A stretch of DNA of 64,000 nt from Lasiosphaeria ovina (taxonomy: Eukaryota; Ascomycota; Sordariomycetes; Sordariales; Lasiosphaeriaceae). Made by a program: the position numbers and the translations under genes. The first letter of the stretch is position 1; every line of letters starts with the position of its first letter. Under the pieces are notes generated by a model. The model was not told the origin of the DNA and did no database searches. It was given only the letters and a program-made list of their open reading frames with translations. The stretch covers positions 2,232,001 through 2,296,000 of the forward strand of contig JAULSN010000008.1 in NCBI GenBank assembly GCA_033439765.1. Reading direction: 5' to 3'. Positions 24,181 to 37,407 of this stretch are shown piece after piece.

Positions 24181-27100
24181 GAACCCTACACGGACCTCTT
24201 TTTCCCTTCGATTTCGCACAAGAGACAAGACGGCAGCGCCGTTTAAACAGAACTCTTGCCGATTTACACTTCTAGCTGGCTTGGACCATATCGAGTTTTC
24301 ACCTGATCTTTGTCAAGAAGACAGCATAACCTCAGTCAGTAGGCGAGCCGAGTTGCTGCCTCTTTCATAAGTACTAGCCCCCTCGCCAACCAAAAAGACT
24401 CGGGCAGTGAATCCGGACCTACGACGAGCGATCCTTCTTCTACCCAAGGCACATTAGGTAGCCATGTTTCCAGTAGTTCGCAGCACGCCGTTGCTACTTC
24501 TGGGGATCTCAGACGTCGACTGGTGCGCCTCCTTTCCATCGCTATATCGCCATCTCGAGTAGCCAGCGTAGCAAGCAATTGTGGCGAGGCAAGGCTTGAA
24601 GTCAACAATCAGAGGCGCCTACAAACGGGCAACCCCCGGGGGCCGAGGGTATTATCTTCACCATTCATCTACGGATCTTTCACTCATCCGTCACATCAAT
24701 ACGACTACGCTGTATACCCAAATTTCATTGTCCAAGCGCCCGGGGCGAACACTTCTATACATCTCACCAGCTGGGGAACGCCCCTGGACCTGACGGCTTC
24801 TTTTTCTCAAACTCCTTTCTTTCTGCCGGAAGTTGGTTGCTTCTTGGAGACATTGAAAAAACCGAGAAGGAATGGTAGGCAGAGTTGGAGCCCGTCTGAG
24901 CGCTGGGATCACATCCTCACCTTGGCATTTCACATTGTACATCTTATGTTTTGTTGTCTATGTCTAGACGGTTCGCCACATTGGAGGTTTCAACCTAATT
25001 TTTCTCTTTCCTTTCCGCTCGGTTTCTCATTTTCTTTCCTACTCGGATGGGGTGTTTTTTCTTCTTTTGGGAGAGGCAAACCGGGTATTCTGTGATGGCG
25101 TTGAAACACACTGAAGCCTCTGGGAACCAAGATACACAGATCTGGGATATTTTAAAATACTTTTTCCTTAAAAGGAAATCAACCGTCTATCCCGCGCATA
25201 TGGGACTTCTTGTTATTTTCTTATTCTTATCTTAACTGGCTACCACGGGGCACAAGGGCGGGAAGTCAGGCGGAGCCAGAAGCGAGCGAGTCATGCCAGC
25301 TTGTTGAATGAGATTGGTGGATTCGACTAAAGAGATAGCTTACGAGCGGGCGAGTGAGCATCGAGGAAGCATTGGAGAAAGGGAGAACGAGGTGCGGACA
25401 CAGAAGAGTGGTCCTACTTCTTATTGTTGTTATTGTTATTGTTTTTGATGTCCTCGACTTATGTCAGGGCATGAGAGTCTGATACCCAAATCTATTTATT
25501 TATTCAATAGCTGGTTTCCTTTCCCTGGTGTTGTAGAAAGCCCCTTACTCCCTGACAGTGTCACGGACAATAGCCGGAAACACCCATTTGGGTATCAGGT
25601 TGTTGTAGACAGACTCATAATATCCAATGTTATGCCAGGCACTGTCTCTCTTCAACGGCCCGGCCTAAGTTTGAACTTGGGCTTGGACGTCAAGTTCAAA
25701 CATAATAAAGATCACTTTGGCCTTTGTGCTGTACACTCCGTCCTCTCGATTGGAAGCGGACCAAGCATTGGCTTTTTTTTTTTTTTTTTTTTTTTTTGGT
25801 GCGGGCGGCGGTTTGTTATGCCAAATGACACGATCATGACGGCGAGATGAAAGGGTGAGAAAAACTTTCACAGACACCACAGACACCACTTGCGCGAAAA
25901 CTTCATTGCCAGAGCACTCACCCACGGTGTCAACAGGCACATGGGCGGTTTCTGTGTGTCATTACGTGTATATCACTAGCGACAAGAGCATATCGGCCTA
26001 CCTCGGCGGTGCGGCAGACTGACGAGTGAGCAAGGCGCCATTGTATGAGGTGGGTTAAGATGGATGAGGTTTGCGAAAGGGGTGAGCATTGTCGAATACC
26101 GATCAATCCTCCGATCAAGATCGATTGACTGCTGTCAAGCCGCGCCTGGTATGATTGTAGGTAGGGTAGCTTACGGCGAGGCTCTTACTTTTTCCCTTGC
26201 TAATACTAATAAGCAGCCAAGTATGTGCTTGGCTGGGCCGCACCCCGTTAGGAAATTATTCACCGGAGTCAAGAAAGTCTGTCTTGTTGCTACGTACGGT
26301 ACTAGTAGTAGCGGGTAGTCGTGCCCGAGTCACAAGCAACCATGGGTAGGTAGGACTCGGGCAAAGTGCGCCGAGTCCCAACGGACACCCCACCGCCGAT
26401 CCCTAGGCGTTCAGGTGGATCTGGCTCTTGATGGTGGTGTTTGCTAGGTAAGGTATTCCGTAGTTATCAACGGCGTCTTCTTATGTCGTCAAGTACTGGC
26501 CTTAGGTAGGCGGCCACAGTAAGGCGCCACACGATATAAGTTTTTTGTCGTCCTCGTGGGTTGCGGGGATACTAGGGGGTGTGGGTTGAAACGACTGTCG
26601 TGGAGTTTAGAATTGGCAGCCATCGTCGAACCTGGTGTAGATCTCTCTAGCATCTTGGGAAGATCTCGATGTTCCCAGACTCCCAAGCGTTTTCGTTTTC
26701 GTGTGCTTTCCTGTATACCCCCATCTGATCATTGGTTTGGTTATCCATCTCGATCGATGCCCTTTTTGCTCCTCCTCCTCCCCGGAACAAGCCCGGCCAA
26801 GACCACCCCGAAAAGCACGCTAGAAGGAGGGGGTTCCTTCCCGAGGTGCGGCGCTGACCTTACGGGCAGGCGGTATGGAGGTCCTTCTCGAAAGCCAGGC
26901 TAGCTATAGACCGGACTTTAAACTCCAGGCTACTCCAAGGGGCGCCAAGCTTCGTTTCGTGCGAGAGGGGGGAGCCCTCGGTCTTCTGAAAGGGGTATTG
27001 ATGAGCACTCAGAGGCCAACCACAGCGTCTTGCGCGTCGAGCTAACAGTAAATAAAATACCTAGATGCAGAAAGGGTGTGTGTGTGTGGTGTCGAGATCC

Positions 27101-29998
27101 CGTCTCATTGGGGATACTCTGCCCCGTGCTTGTGTAACTTTGAGCTTTCTTATCTACTGTAGCTGCATCTATGAACGCTCGCAAGGGCAAGCGGTGGGAT
27201 ATTCCGCTGAGAAGAAAATATCTGTATGGATGTACACGGCCAGGATGGGCATGATTGCATTGCTTGATGGTTCAGTTTACAGTTTACCCCGCGGCAGGGC
27301 GAGTGCTGCTATGTCCACGCGGTCGAGAAATAAACTCAAAGCAGCAATGATTTACCGTCCCAAGTCACTGCGGGGGCGAACATGTGGAAACCTCCTGATA
27401 TGTATGCTTATTACCGCTCTGGGTCAGGTTTGAGTCACCGCGACGTGTTGTCTTGGGATGACGAGGCTCGCCCGCCGCTCCGCAGATCCTTCGCGTCTTT
27501 TCCAATATATTCTCTGGCGTTGAAGTTGATACCCGATAGCTTTCGGGCTCTCGTCTCCTTAGCTGCTGCTGTCACGCTGAGATGCCATGTATCGTATGTG
27601 CGTGTGTAAGTACGAATATCACATGAGTGATCTGCAGGTCCCTAGAAATCCGAGAGTGGGAGAAGTTCGATGACAGCGACATTGGACCGATTGACGCACT
27701 GCGACGATCCGGCTCGGTTGCAACAAGAACTCAGGGACAGAATCGCTGACTGACTAGCAATCGGAAAGAGTCGTTATCGATGAGCGGGGAAAGGACACAG
27801 GTGCCCGGTTCCGATGGACATGAACCAAACCTCATTGCATGAGGCAGGCCCGAGGCAAGTGCAGGTCCCTAGATATCTAAGTTAGGCATGTGGTAAGTAA
27901 GAGAAGGCATATGCGCGTTGCTTTCTCGACAGGTCCCGTGTGGGTGTTTAATCACCGAGCGGCGGTAGAGGCATTGTGGACGAACATCATGTGGTAGGTT
28001 ATTTAGGTTCGATACGGAACAACCTCAGAGAGGTTACGGAATAGTGGAAGCGGAATAGTACGATATGCCATATCATGGGAGTCAGGACAACCCTGCCGCA
28101 GCTCGGAAGCTGCGAGGGCTCTGTCAGCGAGCACGGAACAGGCAATTTTAGGCATCGGCGGAGAGATTGTGCCCTCGACCAGAAGCTTTCGCCTAGCAGC
28201 CGATCCCTCCGACAAGACTCTCAGCTGTCGGAAGAATCCGTTGTCTGCCGTGAATCCAAAATGTGTGGCTGACTCAAGACGGGCCGATGATATGCCTCAG
28301 CAAATTTCGGGCAGGTCTGAGATGTTGTGTTTCCCCCAAGTTGTGCTGTGAGGCGTTTCTGGCACCTCGAGTTTTTACACCGAAACACCGAACAGGCCAG
28401 GCTGATTCTCTTTCCAAAGTGGAAAGGTAAGGTCGTTAATTACCTCCTGTCTTGTGGCGAGCTGGTGGTGCCCTCGATCTTCACCCATCAATAACCACAG
28501 AGGGTGCGGTGTGTGTGTGATTCGCCATCCGAAAGCACAAATGGCACAGCTCCAATCCACAAGCACGGGACAATCCGGAATTGCAACGGACTTGTCGGAA
28601 CGCCTCTACCTGGTATGAAACAAGTGCAAGATTTGTATTGCAGGGCGGATAGGGATCAACCTAAAACTGTCTTGCTAAAAACGCCGGGATGGGTTGGGAT
28701 CACGCCTGCTTTCGGGCCGGAGTGCGTGAACGTGCCCGCCTGTGGGGAGCAGCCTGTAATTACAGGGGAATAAAGTGGCTGCAGATGGCAAAAAGGTCAC
28801 AAACTCCAACTGGGGTTTGCCATCAGGGGTGAAATTAGGTAGAGAGAGTCAAATCTCGCCTGATGGTTCGAGATTGTTCTCTGAACCCGACTGAGCCTTT
28901 GGGTTGGCTTTTAAGACTCTTGAAGCTTCTGGCAAGGCCGCAAAGCTGGACGATCGCATTCCTACATAGTAATATCCGAAAGAGGATGGAAGTTAAGACG
29001 GGGTCTGGTCTGGGCCAAGACAAGGGTCGGTATGAATTGGTCGAGACTCCTGAACGAAAGGTGGGTCTGATCCCAAGGCCCACCAGAAAAAAAGGTTCGC
29101 GTGCGCGGCGTACGTGCGCGGAGTGTGAGTCGAGATCGAGATTTGAAGCCCAGATCAGTGTCTGCGAGTGCCATAAACGAGTCACCCGTTACTTAGGTAC
29201 TTTAATGAGCTATGGGGGCAATAGCGAGAACAATTCGAACAAACCCCCGGCTGTCTTTACTAGAGCCTTTTACGTATTAGCAAAGAAAGTTTAATGCTAG
29301 GACTCAAGAAGGTATACTTCCAATAGTCAAGATAGGTTTTTTGTCTGTTTGTGAGGGAGACTCGTGGACATACCGTGTAAGGTGGTTCCGTCGGTGCGGA
29401 TCTTTGAAGCACCTTCAGTAAATGCATATTCTGAAGAGTTCCAGGAAGGAACCAGAGGCGGTCTGGAAACATTCGAGGTGACATTCAAGTACCTCAAGCA
29501 GGTATTGCAGGCCGACCTGTACTTTGTCCGTACTTCGACTTTTGGTGTGGTGTGTTCCCACCCACCCGCTCCCGCTCGCTCACAGGCCAACCCTGTCCGT
29601 TTTTCTCGTTCCATCATTCCAAGGCAGCCTCGGACAGGAGTTCCCTGGCCAGAGTTGTATGAATGTACTCCCGTACCTCTCCTTGAACTCAGGTACCACC
29701 TTGGTGCACACAACGCCCAAGCCGCTCCTTGGCGAGCTTGGGGCGCTCCTGAGTCCTGACTGACGCAAGGTCATAAAAAAGCTGGTCTGGCCAGCCCATC
29801 CGTCCCACAACCAACATCTGCCCAACATGACCTAGGTACCCACCAAGCTCTCCCCTTAATAAAGCAGTGTAGCCGCACACCAGTACACTCTCTTCCGACC
29901 TCCAATTGCGCTCCAGACTCACACCAAAACAACCTGTCTCGCCTCGAATTGTCTGTCTGTGTATGTGAGCGTTTCGCTGCCGGACCGTCAGTTTCGCC
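24181..29998. other. 5.8-kb region without recognisable genes
   Basis: No frame shows a known domain or credible exon chain. Notable items are a 25-T run at 25773-25797 and a short CTAGGTACC box near 29831-29840. The last 150 bases before 29999 probably hold the promoter and leader of the small CxxC protein, including a TTAATAAAG element near 29857. Confidence 0.45.
25773..25797. repeat. 25-base T homopolymer
   Basis: An uninterrupted run of T on the plus strand. It could be the poly(A) tail of a retrocopy on the minus strand, but the sequence to its right does not resemble the SINE-like element at 54194 and has no open frame. It may also be a simple slippage tract. Confidence 0.6.
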
Positions 29999-30250
29999 AT
30001 GGCTTCCTACCGCCCCAAGGTTGCCTACAGCTCCTCGTCCTCTTCATCTTCGACATATTCGTCTTCAGACTCGGACCTGTCCATGGATTCAACACAACGC
30101 CCTGTTCAAGTCTCCATACTTCGCTGTTTGAGATGCGCCCGGGCCGAAGAGATGACGTCGACAGACGACCCAAGACTCTCCGGAATGGTCCAGATTGGGA
30201 CCAACATCTACTATTGCAAGCGGTGCGCCAAGATGGTGGGCTATAAGTGA
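29999..30250 (+). CDS. Small protein with two CxxC pairs (putative zinc ribbon)
   Basis: A single exon encodes 83 residues. The ATG sits in a strong context (GCCATGG). Residues 1-35 are low-complexity, with a run of eight Ser followed by Ser/Asp/Tyr. The C-terminal half holds CLRC (43-46) and CKRC (73-76), spaced 26 residues apart, a layout that typically binds one Zn ion as a zinc ribbon, and it ends in a short GYK tail. I believe small proteins of this shape recur in Sordariomycetes, but I cannot name one. It has no signal peptide or membrane segment, so it is probably intracellular. It stands alone in a gene-poor region, with no neighbour closer than about 5 kb that I can support firmly. 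The function is unknown. Confidence 0.75.
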   Translation: MASYRPKVAYSSSSSSSSTYSSSDSDLSMDSTQRPVQVSILRCLRCARAEEMTSTDDPRLSGMVQIGTNIYYCKRCAKMVGYK

Positions 30251-33200
30251 AGACGCATGCCATCACCAACCCCGATACACGAAATACATGCATGGATCGA
30301 TAAGTGCCCGGGAGCCAGGTCAGCAACACAGATACCTCGCCAGCGATTTCATCCCGTCGTTAGAGTTTGAGAGGAGACGGAATAACCGTTGTTCTCTCCA
30401 CGATATCAAAACGACGATATCGCAGTTCTAACTGCGCCGTGCGTTACCGCTTTTCGCTCCTTTTCCCGCATCGTCGGAGGGCGATTGCTCGGTTGCATCG
30501 TGGCAACGCCGAATTTCCAAACGGAACCTTTCATGGATTGGACATCCCGCGACCTGAACAGCGCAGCAAAACCCTGCTCTTCGGCCAGGCCTCGAAGGTC
30601 ATGGCCGTGAAAAACACAGCGCTTGGGCACAGCCATCTGCATTGGCAGTTCCCGAACATATGGAACCTGTCGATCCGAACAGGACTCAGCAACCACTTGG
30701 AGTTGCACAGCCCGCCCCACTACACCCCATCTCCACCCCCTCGAGTGTCAATCTGTCAGCGTACGATGTTGGAGAGACGCGCCGAACAACACGCGGCCCA
30801 TGCACACAACGTACCATCAGTCGACTAGAAGGTTTAAAGTCTTGTGGCACCGAGGCCGGTCGGTTAGCGCCCTCACGCCCTGCGGCTGTCGCGGACACGG
30901 CATCTCCGGCCATGGAGCATGTGGCCGCAGGGCTTGGCCCGTACTCCCGCTCGTTCCGCAAATACCCTCAACAACACTGCTGGATGTGCTGCAACCGTTG
31001 CCAGACGCGACTGCCATATCAGCATTCGAATCAACGCGCCAGGCTGGGCAAAAGCGCACGTGCAGCTTTCTTTTTACCTTATTCATCCTGCGTTTTTGGC
31101 CTGCAAAAGCGACACCCACATGCCGCTCAACTGCTGGGCCTCGATGGGCCTGTGATTTCCTCATCCGACCTCATTCCGCCAATGGCGGGCTATGTTTCAA
31201 CCCCTGTCCTTGCCAAGATTCTGACGTCGACCTGCTTCGGCTAGAACTCGTCATGGCGGGGCTGCCGCGGAAAGTGGTCGGGGCATGTGGGGCTTGCCGC
31301 TGACGAAGGGTTCGCCATTTTCTGTTTTATGTCTTCTCCAGGGGCTGTGTCTCGAGACAGCCTGTCCGTGCTCTGTCAAGAATTGCATGTAAGGAATTTG
31401 TTGATTTTGAGCGAGGCGTTTGGTCTTTGGATAGATGCTGGAATGATCATGACCAAGCAGGTTGGAAACTATGATAGAATTACACTATCTGCAGCAATCT
31501 TTTACGGCCAGCTCATGAAACAAATTATTATCATATTATTATCATCTGAACAATTGCTCCTCATTTATGATCATCTTTGTGCCTAAAAATATCAAGTTAG
31601 ATCTATTTGTGTTAAGTCGGGATGCACAGACGGCCCTCCCAAACAGTTGGGTTCTAAACTCTCAATGACATGGATATACATTCGCATTTGACAGAACTGC
31701 AATGTGGGTTCGCCTCTTTGTCAATGTAGAACGCACGCGCAAACGTGGAGAACCCCAGACTAGCTGAACAAAGCTCGGCAGTTTCATATGGAACCCTAGA
31801 TGCCGAGAGTCTTTGCACGCCTAAGCCGACTCCAGTGAACTTCTCACTCCCACACCAGCTGCAACTAATTCAAGCACTTGAGCTGAAGGGGTCAGGGTAC
31901 ATGCACAGCTCTGTGGACACGAGCCTGTAGACCCTCCAGCTTGTCGTTTCGTTCCCGTCTGTGCATCGAAAAAGGAAAGATCTGCTCTTCCGAGGCAATC
32001 AATTGCACTCAGGATTGTTGCCCAACACAAAAGAGAATGATAACGGGCATGCGCTTGGCGCTGCCTGTGAGCCGTGAAGGACGAAACACCAATCAAGGGC
32101 TAATGGGATATCGTAGGCTTCCGCTCCTCGAAAGAGGGAAAGGGACTGTTGATCAAGGGTCCCCTCAGCCTGCACAGCGACATCATAAATCTGGCTTATC
32201 GTTGTCTTTGTTGTTCAAAAGGCCTTCGGAATATTTTTCAACGTGTTACAGTGGTACGGACAGCGGTAGGTACGGAGGACGTCAGAGGGACGCCAGGGGG
32301 TAGGCTTGACTGCCGAATCGACGCACGGTTGATGACCTGCTGTATCCGTCTTGGTATCCACACCGAAGACATGAAACGCACCAAAATATTTTCGAACAAG
32401 GCCGGTATGCGGGGGATCGCGATATCCACATTAAAAAGAAATCTGTCCCAAAGAGGCACTTTGAACGGATACTCACCACCTTTCTCTAATTTAAAAAGGC
32501 CTAGCGTTTGATCTTGTGTTATCAGAGGAGACCAAGTTTCACTACTTCTTGCCTTTGAACGGTTACTGCTGGTTTGTTTTCACACCATCAGCAAGGAGGG
32601 CGGCCCATCGGCTCGGAAATCCCGTCCCAAGCTGACACATTGGGAGCTGCGGCGGGCGGCCTTGGTCATGAGCATCTGTTTGGCAGCCCCTCTGAAGGCA
32701 AACATACAGACAAGCGGGTGGGAACTATGCACAGTCGACAAATCACGCCCCTCCCCCGAAGCACGCTGCCGGCTCGAAAGGGGCCACCTCATCAACAAAA
32801 AGTGTCTACGACACCATCCCCAGATGGGCTCGCATACAGGCGGGCCATGCGACACAGTCCCCGACCTAGTCCCGGATGACACCTCCCTGCTGGGTGAAGA
32901 GACACAGATATTGATAATAACTCACTCTAAGACAATTATAGCATCATGCCCTTTGGACTGTGCATCGCGTCATCCAGTTCCTACATGCCAGAGCTGTGGG
33001 CCGGTGGAACCCTCAACCAGACAGACAGACATGACAAGACACAAGAGACGGGACAGAATGGCCAGACAACCAAAAAAATGTTATCGAACACACCGACTTC
33101 GGCACAAACCGCATCACAGCGGGAATGGGAATTGTTCCCAACGTAACTACGGTAAGGTTTGCCATAGTACTTACTACAGTAGCGCAGCGTTGTATGTCTC

Positions 33201-35218
33201 TCCTCCCTCTTGTCATCCACTCCGATGACCTCACCCTGCATCCCGTTGATACTGCCGGCGGGGATATAGCTTGGGCGGGGGGATTGCTACTTGCACGCGT
33301 AGTGTCATAAGTGTGCTTTACAGATTTATACCACTCCTCTTCTGTGCCCAACTGCATGCGTATAGCGATTTGATACGACCCAGCAGGGTTCTCCACGCAT
33401 GTCGAAGCTTCAAGCTCCAAGACAGCTTCTCCATGCTTCACGTAGCGGGGAAGAGGGAGGTAAGGTGAGATTGCATGCCTCTTCGAAAGATGTGGAGAGC
33501 TACTGTACTAGTGTAATCATAAAATTATCGCATCGGACCCCTTTCCCCGAGGTATGATACCCTTATTTTTTTCTTTCCCAGGACGCTGTACATAACTAGG
33601 AGAGAATAGACAATGAGAAATGACGCAGGGTCTTTTGCGAAGTGAGACCCTTGAGGGCAGCTTGCAGATTTACATACGTAGACACTACCCTGACTTGCGC
33701 GTGGAAGTAGTGTACTAGAAGAACTATGACGGAACTAAAGACGAATGAGCGGTCATCTAGATCGTCCCTCTAGTGCACGGAGACGGCTGCTATCCGATCC
33801 AGCCGCCGCGGTCCTTTGTTTACAGTCTCGGACGCTGCTGTCCGACATCATCAGGTCTTTGCGGTGATCCCCGGGGAAGCCTGTTACGTATCCAAGCCGT
33901 TGCAGACCAAGCTCCCGGGACACGGAAGACCAATGGAATGGGGGCCCATCATCAGTTCCCCTCCAGAAAAAGAGAGAGGAGCAAAAGCTCCGGACAGCGG
34001 GGAGAGAAAGAACGAGAAAGAACGAGAAAGATCAATTTCCCGAATTTGCGAATAGCCTCATCGGTGGGCCGGGCGCTTCCATTTGTGCCACTTTTCGCAG
34101 CAGAGAAGTAATTACACCAACAAAACACAATGACATGGGGGAAACACGAGCAAAGAAGAATATCGAAACGAAAACTTGGCCAAACAGAGCGGGGAAGGGT
34201 GAAAGGGGGAGCGCGGAGCAAAAGCTCCGGAGGATTTGCTCCGGGCTGGCGTCCTTTCTGGCGGGGCGGGGGCTCACGGGAGCACAGATGCTGAGCGAGA
34301 ATCTGAGAAATCGCTGGCTCATCGGGCTTCTCGCTCACCAGGAAAAAGTGAAGGCCAGCTTTCGCGCCTCCACCTTACAGCAGCAAACTACGTATGTTAG
34401 GTTACGACACAACTTGTGCCCACTTGGCATCTGCATACATGCATGCGTGCATGCAACGTCTTTTTTGCCGCCAACGGGGTTAAAAAAACAGAGAAAGCTT
34501 TTCTCGGGTGGTGCCGAACATCAAACGCGGCCCAATCTCTTAGGTGGATATGGAGTTTTTGAGGTGGGCCCGTTGCAAGAGGAGGGTCAGGAGGTACAGT
34601 AAAGTACTCCCTCTCCCTCCTAAGAGACTGAGAGGGACAACAATGATGCAAAAAAGCTCTCTTATGCGTTGATGACAACGCCTCGAGAGGCTAGACGACC
34701 AAGACGGAAAAGGGGAGAGGTAGCACAGCGACAAGTATCACCAAAACAACAAACATCCATAGCCCTAAGAGTGGTGGGTTTCCCCTAGAAGGGCGCGATA
34801 TCTCATTACTTGCATAAAAGCACCCGGAACATTTGACTTTCGTACCGTACCTTAGGTCCAAGGCACCTCAAATTCCTCCCTCCGTTATGATCCCAACGCT
34901 CCACCGCCGTGGCCGGTATTTCCAAACTCCAGAAAACAGAAAACAGAAAACAGAAGCTATTCCATACAAAAATGCTGCATACATAACCGGCCATTGCGTC
35001 TCTCCTGCTCTCCCATGTGAAAGTGCCACGAGATAAGGGACGCCAGCTGATAATGCTCATCCCTTCCCAAAAAATGACCAAAGAGATCAACAGGCGTGCG
35101 CATGGACAAGTGGGAAGGGTGTGTGCGCCTTTGGTGCCTGTGTGACGTGGTTGCTCCTTCCAACAACAAGCCGAAAAGGAAACCCCAGAACAGCAATACG
35201 TGAGTATCACGCCGCATG
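30251..35218. other. 5-kb region with at most one weak gene candidate
   Basis: Apart from the doubtful frame at 30660-31244, I see no coding signature. AT-rich sequence occurs around 31490-31620. Short tandem repeats include an AGAAAGAACG-type unit at about 34007-34033 and an AAACAG unit at 34926-34950. A palindrome-rich GCATGC cluster lies at 34432-34456. Confidence 0.45.
30660..31244 (+). CDS. Possible hypothetical protein, 194 residues (weak)
   Basis: An open frame from an in-frame ATG at 30660. Parts read like protein rather than random sequence (a Pro/Ser-rich start, then a stretch near residues 60-90 that could form helix, and a CWMCCNRC cluster near the middle), but another frame on the same strand is also open over the region, the composition is GC-rich, and no domain is recognised. 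It lies about 400 bases downstream of the small CxxC protein and could be part of that gene's transcript or pure noise. I list it only as a candidate. Confidence 0.22.
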   Translation: MEPVDPNRTQQPLGVAQPAPLHPISTPSSVNLSAYDVGETRRTTRGPCTQRTISRLEGLKSCGTEAGRLAPSRPAAVADTASPAMEHVAAGLGPYSRSFRKYPQQHCWMCCNRCQTRLPYQHSNQRARLGKSARAAFFLPYSSCVFGLQKRHPHAAQLLGLDGPVISSSDLIPPMAGYVSTPVLAKILTSTCFG

Positions 35219-37224
35219 TCACCCGTCCATCGTCACGTCACCACCACTTTGCTGCTTGCCCATATGCTTTAGCAAGTAGCTGCGCTTGAAGTATTCATTG
35301 GGGTGTACAATGGTCTCAAGTTGGGATGCCGTCAGGACGCCGTCATCTCGGGCCCGTTTCAGCTCCATCTTGTGTACGTGTTCGAAAACGCTGTTACACG
35401 AACGAGGTCAGCATGCGCGTCATTGCACAGTAAATTCGGCTTACTTTCCCCGCCCTCGAGGTGCCAATGTGTCCATAAACGAGGCGGATAGCGTCCGGGG
35501 GGAGGGTGGTAAAGAGAGCCGGGATCCGAGGGAGAATAACAAGGAATGTCTTTTATAAGGATATCGGCGATGTGGTCTGGAAGGGGCCGGCCAACCAACT
35601 AGGCAACCAGCCACCACCACAAGAGGGGCGGCAATAGTGGTTGGCTGTATGAATCCAGGCCGGTGACAAGAACCAAGACAACAAGGATGGGGAAGAGAAG
35701 GCTGACATACCGGTTACACGCCATGTGGAACTTCTGGTTATCCTTGTCCTCCTTTACGCCCTGCAACACGGCCCTGTCCGAGATACCAGAGGACTGCAGC
35801 AGAGAAGTGAGGTTTTCCATGTTGAAATGACGGTACGGACAGCCGTGGGTCTCGCCGGGGCCTGGTGGGTGCTCCGTGAGAATTTTCTGGCAGCTGTACG
35901 GGCTGTATCCGCCACCTCGCCTGTTGGAGTCGCCGCCCACATCGCCGTACACGTGGCGTACGTTGTATCGGTACTCCTTGTTGAACTCGTCGTCTGTCAA
36001 TTTGCTGAAGCCCTGCCGCCAAAAGAGGAGGCACTCTTCGAGACTGAGCCCGATACCCTTGAGGAAGAGCGAGTATTGCAACCGGCCGAAGTGCTTGAGT
36101 TTGGCATCCCGGCGCAATATCCGGTGCATGCTCGACATACACATGGGGAAGTGCTGTACCAAGTTGTCCATGTTACGCGCCGTGATCTCGGCACCTTCCA
36201 CGGCGGTGCTGCCGCCAGTGTAGTTAGAGTCGGGCGCGACAAAGTTCTTCGAAAGGTGGTTCAGGATGGGAGTGAGGCGGTCATCCTCATCTAGACGAGG
36301 TAGAGCGCGAGCCGTGAGCTGGAAACATTGATTTTTGTCAGCCAGAACACCTCTTGGACAAGCTGAAAGGTCGACTCCTCAGAGTAGAGAGAGGAGGGGA
36401 GTCAACTTGCTTACCTCCAATGCCCGTTCTAGCCGCGTCGTGAACTCGGCTACCACCATGCTCTGCTGTTCCCGAAACGGAACGTACGCCTTCCCGGCCC
36501 TCAAGAAGACTCTTCGGCTCTCGACGAGATCAGGGACGCGCCCCCAGTCTACCTTGCACCACGTCTCCTCGTCTCGTGCCTGCTGGGCCTTCTTGCCATA
36601 GCCAAACGACACGGCCGCAAGCTCGGCCGCAAACTGGCGCAGCTCATCTTCTGGCACTGGGTCCCAGTCGAGGTTTAGGCCCTGCACGAAGGCGGCCCGC
36701 TCGCGCATGTCGTCGGCGCTCAGTCGCAGCCGGAACAGCATCGTCTCGACACGCGAAAAGCGCCGCCGAAGGTCTTCGGTGGACGAGAATGCCAGCCGCA
36801 GGATAAAGTGGCTGTAGTGGTCTTTCTGGCGTTCCGCAACGAGCTGGGTAGAAGAGGAACTGTTGGCGTCAAGGGGCATGTACTTGTCGAGCAGCGGCTT
36901 CATGTGCAGTGCCGTCTCGGAGAGGGTCTTGTTGCGGAAGGAGCATGCTTCGAGCTCGGCGAGGACTGCATGGTAGACGTGATGTTAGAATGCCATATCT
37001 CTAAATACCAGTGAGAGTAAGAAGGGGGCCATACTGCGCAGTCTGTCGATAGCCCATTGCTCAAACTGCTCGAGCGTGATCTCTGCTGTCGGCGGGGTCG
37101 CGTAGAAGTTCAGGCGGTGGGAATACTGCGCTTCCTTGTACGTCGGGTCTGCAAACTGCTTCTTGCGGTGGTCGACGACATTGCGCCTCTTGGCGTCGAT
37201 ACGGTTGAAGTCTTGTCGTTTCAT
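35219..37224 (-). CDS. PRI2: DNA primase large subunit (PriL/Pri2)
   Basis: Four exons, 37224-37035, 36965-36415, 36318-35711 and 35390-35219, give 506 residues, close to yeast Pri2. The introns are 69, 96 and 320 nt with GTATGG, GTAAGC and GTATGT donors. The protein partners the small catalytic primase subunit and polymerase alpha to make RNA primers at the replication fork. The N-terminus (KRRNVVDHRKKQF, then HRLNFYATPP and LEQFEQWAIDRLR) is typical of the family. The C-terminal domain keeps the four Cys ligands of the 4Fe-4S cluster, in FPMCM, SCQKI, HGCPYR and MACNR; the last codon pair spans the 320-nt intron. The C-terminus ends in a short Lys/Gln/Gly-rich tail. A telomere-repeat box lies 184 bases upstream of the ATG. 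Confidence 0.95.
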
Positions 37225-37407
37225 GGTGACGGCGGCGTGCTTTGTTGCCAGTCAATTGCTCCAGGGTCCGCGGTGTAGAGTCAAGATCGATGAAGGTCCC
37301 GAGACGGCCCGGTTTGGGAGACGCGTGGAGACGCGTCTGGGCCCTGGACAACCAATTAAAGAGGAGCCAATCAGAGCAACCCAGGAGCCAAACGGCCGTT
37401 GACATAA

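Noticed and set aside
24523..25095. 190-codon plus-strand frame
   Set aside because: Opens with a non-ATG codon and has no recognisable domain; composition looks random.
32662..33228. 188-codon plus-strand frame
   Set aside because: Cys/His-rich by chance; the pattern does not fit a zinc-finger spacing.
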